NCBI GenBank assembly: GCA_014529385.2
Contig: CM043953.1
Location: 96,349,342-96,413,341, forward strand
DNA from: Adiantum capillus-veneris
Lineage: Eukaryota > Streptophyta > Polypodiopsida > Polypodiales > Pteridaceae
Direction of reading: 5' to 3'
Length of the DNA stretch: 64,000 nt
Below are positions 58,191-64,000 of this stretch, one piece after another. The notes under the pieces were generated by a model. The model was not told the origin of the DNA and made no database searches. It was given only the letters and a program-made list of their open reading frames with translations. The translations under genes were made by a program, and so were the position numbers. The stretch's first letter is position 1. Every line of letters starts with the position of its first letter.

Positions 58191-58763
58191 GAGGGAAGGA
58201 TGTAGAAGGCAAGGGCAGCTCCAACAGGTGGGAACTGTCCCTTAGAAGGCCGGCCAGTGAGAAGTGAGAACAGCTACACTGGTAGTAATTACCACACGCA
58301 ATTACTGCAGTAACTCTTGAGAGCTATAAATAGGACCCGCTACACTATAGCTGGGCTACTTGTCTTTTTGTCTTTTGGCTTTCTAAAAACTTTTGGCTTA
58401 TGAGCTCTTAGCTTGTAGATTCACCCTGTAATCATTTACTCTTGTAATCATATGAGCTTAACCAATTGTACATTGTATTGGTTATCCTTGAGCTATAATC
58501 TGAATCTGCAAATACCATTTCCAATTTCCCAGTTCTTTCTTTCATTTCAGTATGTCATTCCAGTTCAATTCTCTATTGCAGTCCAACACTTTGTTCCAGT
58601 TCTCATTAACTGACGGATGAGATAACTAGTAGCTTTGAATTCTAGCACTGGAATAAGTTGTTTGAAGATACCAGCTCCCATTCCACATTATCATAGCCAT
58701 TTGGCTTAGCTCCCTCTCCCCTCTACAAGATAGGGCATTGGGGCAATGGAGAAGAGTCAAATA
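58191..58763 (+). mobile_element. gypsy polypurine tract and 3' LTR
   Basis: A purine tract aggaaaggagggaagga (58,184-58,200) is followed by TGTAGAAGG at 58,201, the likely LTR start. A TATA box (CTATAAATAG) lies near 58,323. The right end is not defined; a short-LTR element begins at 58,764. No second LTR is present in the window. Confidence 0.55.
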
Positions 58764-58926
58764 TGTTGCGAAGAACCGAGACGAAGAAGACTGAGACCGA
58801 GAGATGAGAGAGCGAGAGACGACAACTCGAGAATTGCAAACCCCAAAGTGTGTCTACTGATCACACAAGATGCGTTTATATAGAGGGGACCAGGGTGCTA
58901 TATATAGAGATACTATATGTAGCTCA
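58764..58926 (-). repeat. 3' LTR of the short-LTR element
   Basis: 163 bp; shares caaaccccaaagtgtgtctac and ctatatatagagatac with 61,562-61,709. Contains TATATAAAC-like promoter sequence on the minus strand. Confidence 0.9.
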
Positions 58927-59807
58927 ACACCCCCACTCAAATGAAGGTCCCTAACTGTGGATGAAAAAACCCTTGGGGGCTCAAGTGAAAAACCCACAGC
59001 TCTATATATACCCACCCTTGTATTAAAATATTTTAAATATACATCTACAATGTTCAAAGGAGCTACATCACTCCTATTTTACAATTCCCTTTCAAGGGTC
59101 TTTAACAACCCTATATATATAGTTGAATTGATGCAAATTCTTCAATATCTTTGAGCAGCTTGAATATCTTCGAGCCTCTATACACACTGCTTGATGTGAC
59201 TTTCATCCTGTAAACAATATGAACTAAAGAAACATATCGAGACGTGAAGGTTAGAAATAACCACATCACATTGTCTTTAGAGACGGTTCGCGATGCCGTT
59301 CTAGAGACGACATAGAAACAAACATAACGATGATGCAATCACATATGCAGACGACATAGAAACAAACATAATATCAATGTAATCACATGTGCGCACATAT
59401 ATACAAAGCCGGCATATCAAAACACAATGGGGCCCCTTAGATTATTTGTATGCTTGCAAGCAGAGAAAATGCATTCTATAACATAAGGTTGACGAGACGA
59501 TAAGGCTGACGAGACGATAGATTTTCAATGACTGACGAAAAGATAGAGTTTCATAGCCAGACGAGACGATAGATGTTCAGTTGCCAAATGAGACAATAGA
59601 TTTTTAGCTATGCTGATCCGTCATCATCAATATTTTACGAGATGAAAAAACTTCAATATAGCCATAACATAAGTCATCTTGCCATGTCGAAAGGCTTCAT
59701 GTTAGTCATAACACACGGCTTTGACGAGACAAGAAGAAAATCCTTTTAGTCCAGATGAAAATGTCCAAAATCAATAGATAGAAATAGGATACGATAATAA
59801 TAAACCT

Positions 59808-59955
59808 CCGAGAGATGTACCTTTAACTTCCTCATGTATAGTCGGATGGAACACGATGTAAATCTTAGACCTCAAGAGTAAACCTCCGAGAGATGTACCT
59901 TTAACTTTGTCATGTATTGTCGGATTGAACACGATGTAAACCTATGACATCTAGA
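59808..59955. repeat. ~70-bp tandem duplication in the short-LTR element
   Basis: taaacctccgagagatgtacctttaactt ... tcatgtat(a/t)gtcggat(g/t)gaacacgatgtaaa occurs twice in succession. Confidence 0.85.
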
Positions 59956-61549
59956 GTAAATTATGGTCGGGTATCACCTCCGATATCAAGAGTATATCTA
60001 GATATGACCTTCCACATCATGAGTATAGCCAAAACCAGTGTTGGGTACCATGTCCAACATTAAGAGTATAGAGGGATCCTTATCACGCTTAGAGGCCTCC
60101 TCATAATTCAAAATTGTGTATCTTTGAAAATCCCATTTGTATATCTTTGAAATCCATCACCTTTTACCAGTCATCTATCTGTCTGTCCAATTTGTTGTCA
60201 ATCATAATATCTATATATTCATACTCCTTCACATGAATCCGGTTGGGGACTGCGACCATATTCTAGATGCAATATCACTGCCATGAACCATGTTCAATAG
60301 ATGTGATGCCCTAAGAAGGAAGTTCAAGTTTAAGTAAACCATAAGTAGTATGAGGAAACACGCGTTGCACTTGGTCAAGAAATGGTGAGACTTCAATCTG
60401 ATTGCACGCCGCCAATTAATGTCATCAGCAAAGTGAACACTTCCCAACTGTCATTCCGATTTTACCTCTGTCGTCAGGCTGATGTAACCTCTATCTTCAG
60501 ACACCATCCTTTGACACCGAGCAACATATCTCTCTTTTTCTTTCTCAATAAGAAATTAGATGTATGGAAAAAGGAAAAAAAAACTGTGCATAAAAGCTTC
60601 GCAGTAGGTTCAGTCGCCCACAGGAGTACGTGAAAAGAGTTAGATACAACACTAATAATAGCATAGGTTTGTGGCTGCTTGCTTTGCTGTCCAAAACCAA
60701 CAGATGTTTAAATTCTTCACGGGCCTACGCTACTCAGTTTGAACTTTGCGCACACTGCTCAGTTTTCCTTGTAGTCCAGCTTCTCCTGCCCAACAAGCCT
60801 TCAACGGCTTATGCTGCATCTAATCCTGCGCTACATAAAGTTCAAGGCATGCACTAAAAACTCCTTATTGGCTGCACTACAAACTGTTAAAGAGAACGTC
60901 GTCCATGCCGACTGGATTAAGGTAGAATGTGTCTCGTGATGGTTCAAGGGTAAAGTGGATCTGAGCGAACTGCATGTAGAAACTGAGCGTCTAGCTGTTA
61001 TAAGCAGCAAATGCCATACATTTAGAGTTTGATTATGTGCACGCTACAAAGATGAGCGCCTAGCTATTATAAGCAACAAACATCGTAAATTTAGAGTTCC
61101 ATTATCTTCATGCTCCTTGCAGACCGTCCAAAAGCTGGAATATAGAGTTCGATTATCAGCACGCTCCTCGTAGCCCATCCAAAAGCTAGTAGCCAAAGGT
61201 TCATGCCGACGATGGATTGCTGCAAACTCGTTGCCATGCAAAATCTTCATACAAGCAACCATAAAATTTCAATCAAACATAAGGCTTTTACACACGCAAA
61301 TGTTGCTCCTTGGCCTAGAATTTTGCAATCGCTTGCAGCCTTGCATAACCCATGCAAGCACCACAACGTATAAGTGTTTGCATGTGAGTCTTGCAATCGC
61401 AGATGCATCCAAAACACCAGCTCTGTTTTTCTCGAAAGCATTAACTCAACAAGAAAGAAACACGAATACAAGGCTTCTCGAATCAGCTTAAGAAAAGAAA
61501 AGAAAAAATCAGAAAATTTTACTTATCTTTCATATCTATGCTCTCCATA

Positions 61550-61561
61550 GCTCTGATACCA
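61550..61561 (-). other. primer-binding site, tRNA-iMet
   Basis: Minus-strand TGGTATCAGAGC, 12 of 12 to the plant initiator-Met site, with no gap from the LTR end. Confidence 0.93.
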
Positions 61562-61709
61562 TGTTGCGAAGAACCGAGACGAGAAATACTGAGACCGAGA
61601 GATGACAACTCGAGAATTGCAAACCCCAAAGTGTGTCTACTGATCACACAAGATGCGTTTATATAGAGGGGACCAGGGTGCTATATATAGAGATACTATA
61701 TGTAGCTCA
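61562..61709 (-). repeat. 5' LTR of the short-LTR element
   Basis: 148 bp, same sequence as 58,764-58,926 apart from a 15-base deletion and a few substitutions. Confidence 0.9.
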
Positions 61710-62109
61710 ATAAAATCAATTGTGCACATTATGATCACTACAAGTTAAAGAGTCTGAGTTCCACACACTACTAGAATTATTAGCTTTTGGTCACATCTAA
61801 ACTTGCTTCCCTCACATTTTCAGCCATGACTTAGTCCTACACACTTTCCTCTCCCAGCCATAGTTTGGCCTCTCCATTGCAACTGTGATCACCACAATTA
61901 TGGAGCATCAAGAATCACTTACTAGTTGCACACATACTACATCATATGTAAATTTGTCCCATAGGTCATGTTTGACCTCGGAGGACGATAATAAAATTTA
62001 TCTATTGCTCTATTTCTCTCTCTACTATCTCTCTCTCTCGTTTTCTCCCTCTACTTCTCCCCCTTTTTTCCTCTCTCTACTTTTCACTCTTTCCTCTCTC
62101 TATCTCTAC

Positions 62110-62114
<5 letters not shown>

Positions 62115-62165
<51 letters not shown>
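62115..62165. repeat. (CT)n(AT)n microsatellite
   Basis: CT run passing directly into an AT run, within a wider CT-rich stretch at 62,010-62,215. Confidence 0.93.
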
Positions 62166-62314
62166 CTCTCTCTCTCTATTTCTCTCTCTACTTCTCTCTC
62201 TCTCTCTCTCTCTGGAGCACGTGTTTACACAAGTAAATGAGCAATGTACTGCTCAATCAACTTCTCTTAATGGGCATGCTTCAACGTCAACAGCGGGCTC
62301 AGCACAACTAAATC

Positions 62315-63290
62315 GTGCAAAGCATCATCCAAATGATAGACGCTATGCGCAACCCCGCATTTCAAGATGCTTTGATGAGCATGACCAAAAAAGGGTTTGT
62401 GCTTCATGATTACAACAAGATGCGCATTGAGTATCTAAATAAAGTGAAAGACAGTAATGTAGCCATCCTCAAGTGCATGGTGGTAGAATTTGTTCCTAGA
62501 TATGGTTGCACCATAGTACTAGATGGATGGACTAACTATAAGAAAAGCAGATGATCAATGTGATTCTTATTAACCCTAGAGTGTCCATGCTTGTAGAATC
62601 TATTTACACCTCTTTGAAAGAGAAGATGAGCGTCTATCTAGAAAGGGTGTACAAGCATGCAATAGCAAGGGTAGGTGGACCAAAGCATGTGACTACAATC
62701 ATCATAGACAATGTATCCAACAATAAGGCTGCAGGAAAGGCTATCCAAGCTAAGTATCTTGAGATTACTTGGAAACCATGTGCAACACATACTCTTAATT
62801 TTCTTATAAAGGACCTTGGTAAAATGGATTCCATAAAACAAACTCTATTGGATACAAACTATGTGGTAAAATTTATCAAAGAGCATCAATTTTTGTATGC
62901 TCTTTTTTGAACAAAGTCACCCAATAAAACTTTGCAGATATTTTGTGCGACAAGTTTTGCGACCACATATTATGCTCTTGCCACCATGCAAGAAGTGAAT
63001 CCTGCATTGATTCAAACTATAGCTGATAAATGATGGGATGCATGGCTTAGCAAAGTATCCTAGCTATAAGGATGCAACTACAAGATGTGCACAACTTGTC
63101 AACTGGCCAGTTTTCAAGCGTAATGTTGTCACTTTGAAAAAACCATTTGTAGATCTTTTGTGAACTATTGATAAATACTCTTTTATATTTGGCCAAATTT
63201 ATTGGTATATGTCAAAGTACTTATGCAAGGTAAGAGAGAATTTTGACTTTGGTGCAAAGGACAAAGCTGCCAAAAGCAATGGGTGTAGTT
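62315..63290 (+). pseudogene. hAT-like (DUF659) transposase remnant
   Basis: First frame: FQDALMSMTKKGF, then GCTIVLDGWTNYKKSR and a stop. Second frame (62,551-62,910): PRVSMLVESIYTS, TTIIIDNVSNNKAAGKAI, ITWKPCATHTLNFLIKDLGK and FIKEHQFLYALF, then a stop. Further frames give TSFATTYYALATMQE and NWPVFKRNVVTL. The order D-G-W, D-N-x-S-N-x-x-A-G-K, W-x-x-C-x-x-H-x-L and T-x-F-A-T is that of DUF659/hAT transposases, which cut and paste elements with 8-bp duplications. The BED finger and dimerisation end are missing. Several stops make it inactive. Confidence 0.8.
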
Positions 63291-63565
63291 GCATACATCA
63301 TTGCATGGTATGGTATTTGTATTGGATCCTCTCTTGTCATATGAATCTTCATATTAATACTCGTGTTAGCCCTTTGTGCTGCAAATTAGATAGCTTTACT
63401 AGAGATGTATCATTTGCGTTATTGCTGATTTGAAATAATTGGTATCGCACAAAGTCATTTGGACATAGATTCTTACATTCTTTGCAGCTGAATGGATATC
63501 CTTTCAACCAAGATCCATCCTCTTTGATGCTAGCAATACCTGCGAGGTTCTTCTCTTTCCCATAT

Positions 63566-63567
<2 letters not shown>
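63291..63567. other. no gene recognised
   Basis: Flank of the hAT remnant; no further transposase motif found. Confidence 0.4.

Positions 63568-63658
<91 letters not shown>
63568..63658. repeat. (CT)n microsatellite
   Basis: Uninterrupted CT run of about 91 bases. Confidence 0.97.
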
Positions 63659-63662
<4 letters not shown>

Positions 63663-64000
63663 TTGAATATTGCTTGAGCTTCAGAGTGGTTAAGCTCTTC
63701 TTGCATATCTGCAAATCAAGTGAACTTTTATGATCAGATAGCTCAGGGGTGAAGCCAATAAGTCATCACGTTAAAACCACTTATTCAATTAAACCTACCA
63801 TCATGTTGCAAGAAAGAGATATAATAACTTAATAAATTATATAATTTATTTTTGCCACTAAAAATGAGACAAACATTGAATCATCATTTTAGTCATCAGC
63901 TGGTCGTAGACCAAAAGTCAATATTATAATGTTGTAACCCACTCTATGAGCATCATTTAGGCACACACAGACACACACACAGACACACACACACAGAACA
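63659..64000. other. no gene recognised; (CA)n at the window end
   Basis: AT-rich sequence ending in a cacacaga-type (CA)n stretch from about 63,961. Confidence 0.6.

Larger units (their letters stand above)
58764..61709 (-). mobile_element. non-autonomous LTR retrotransposon with very short LTRs
   Basis: Two LTRs (163 and 148 bp), starting TGAGCTACATATAG and ending TTCGCAACA on the element strand, enclose 2.6 kb without coding frames. The right (5') LTR is followed directly by TGGTATCAGAGC, a perfect match to the plant tRNA-iMet primer site. The left (3') LTR is preceded by a GTGGGGGTGT purine tract. The left LTR has an extra gagagagcgagagacga-like stretch. Flanks aaata and ataaa do not give a clear target duplication. 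Lacking any polyprotein, it must have relied on another element. Confidence 0.88.

Noticed and set aside
58759-61714. Target duplication aaata/ataaa around the short-LTR element
   Set aside because: The two flanks are not identical, so I do not claim it.

Overview
This window is nuclear DNA of a land plant with a repeat-rich genome. The evidence is plant-type Ty1/copia and Ty3/gypsy retrotransposons, primer sites matching plant initiator tRNA-Met, CACTA (En/Spm) and hAT transposase remnants, MITEs, very long (CT)n and (CT)n(CA)n microsatellites, and one intact intron-containing 11S/legumin-type globulin gene. The globulin gene has four introns and lacks the canonical disulfide and processing residues. 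As I recall, a fourth legumin intron was lost early in angiosperms, so I lean to a fern, lycophyte or gymnosperm, but the sequence does not settle this.

Layout. 1-2,000: no gene, an LTR-like promoter/polyA stretch. 2,013-11,889 (minus): a decayed gypsy element (gag, zinc knuckle, protease), cut by a TGAT-flanked MITE (3,735-4,021) and by a full-length copia element (5,247-10,703) with a 5-bp target duplication ctaat. 11,900-13,400: tandem ~290-bp units, each carrying a 22-bp palindrome. 13,700-14,160: another gag fragment. 14,667-14,913: a hAT-like MITE. 18,600-19,650: a foldback cluster with a 187-bp, almost perfect palindrome. 22,118-25,310: a decayed copia copy. 25,430-26,978: a truncated gypsy gag plus RT leader. 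26,979-28,075: LTR-like repeats.

28,737-30,824 (minus): the 11S globulin-like gene, five exons, 506 codons, apparently intact, with a TATA box and an RY (CATGCA) seed-type element. Its promoter and first codons are duplicated at 33,031-33,340, separated from the gene by LTR-type repeats. 33,646-35,350 (minus): a broken gene for an HUH-endonuclease (Rep-like) protein with HLH and YCMKD motifs, an AT-hook-like N-terminus, tandem SUMO-interaction-like motifs and a coiled-coil tail. It resembles the Rep-bearing transposons called Replitrons and is the most unusual item here.

35,564-36,400: 3' end of a copia element with its LTR. 37,109-37,315: a second hAT-like MITE with a perfect 8-bp duplication. 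40,082-42,932 (minus): a CACTA TNP2-type transposase pseudogene, followed by 1.4 kb of CT/CA microsatellite and a CACTA-like terminus. 44,783-45,225: further MITE copies. 46,067-49,527: LTR fragment plus a second long copia pseudogene. 50,845-51,770: weak gag-like ORFs. 53,811-58,200: gypsy integrase C-terminus followed by about 4 kb of unusual extra ORFs and a 3' LTR. 58,764-61,709: a non-coding LTR element with very short LTRs and a perfect tRNA-iMet primer site. 62,315-63,290: hAT/DUF659 transposase remnant.

Apart from the globulin gene, essentially everything recognisable is transposon-derived and broken. The nesting order (copia inside gypsy gag, LTR repeats separating the globulin copies, a short-LTR element just beyond a gypsy LTR) records successive insertions.
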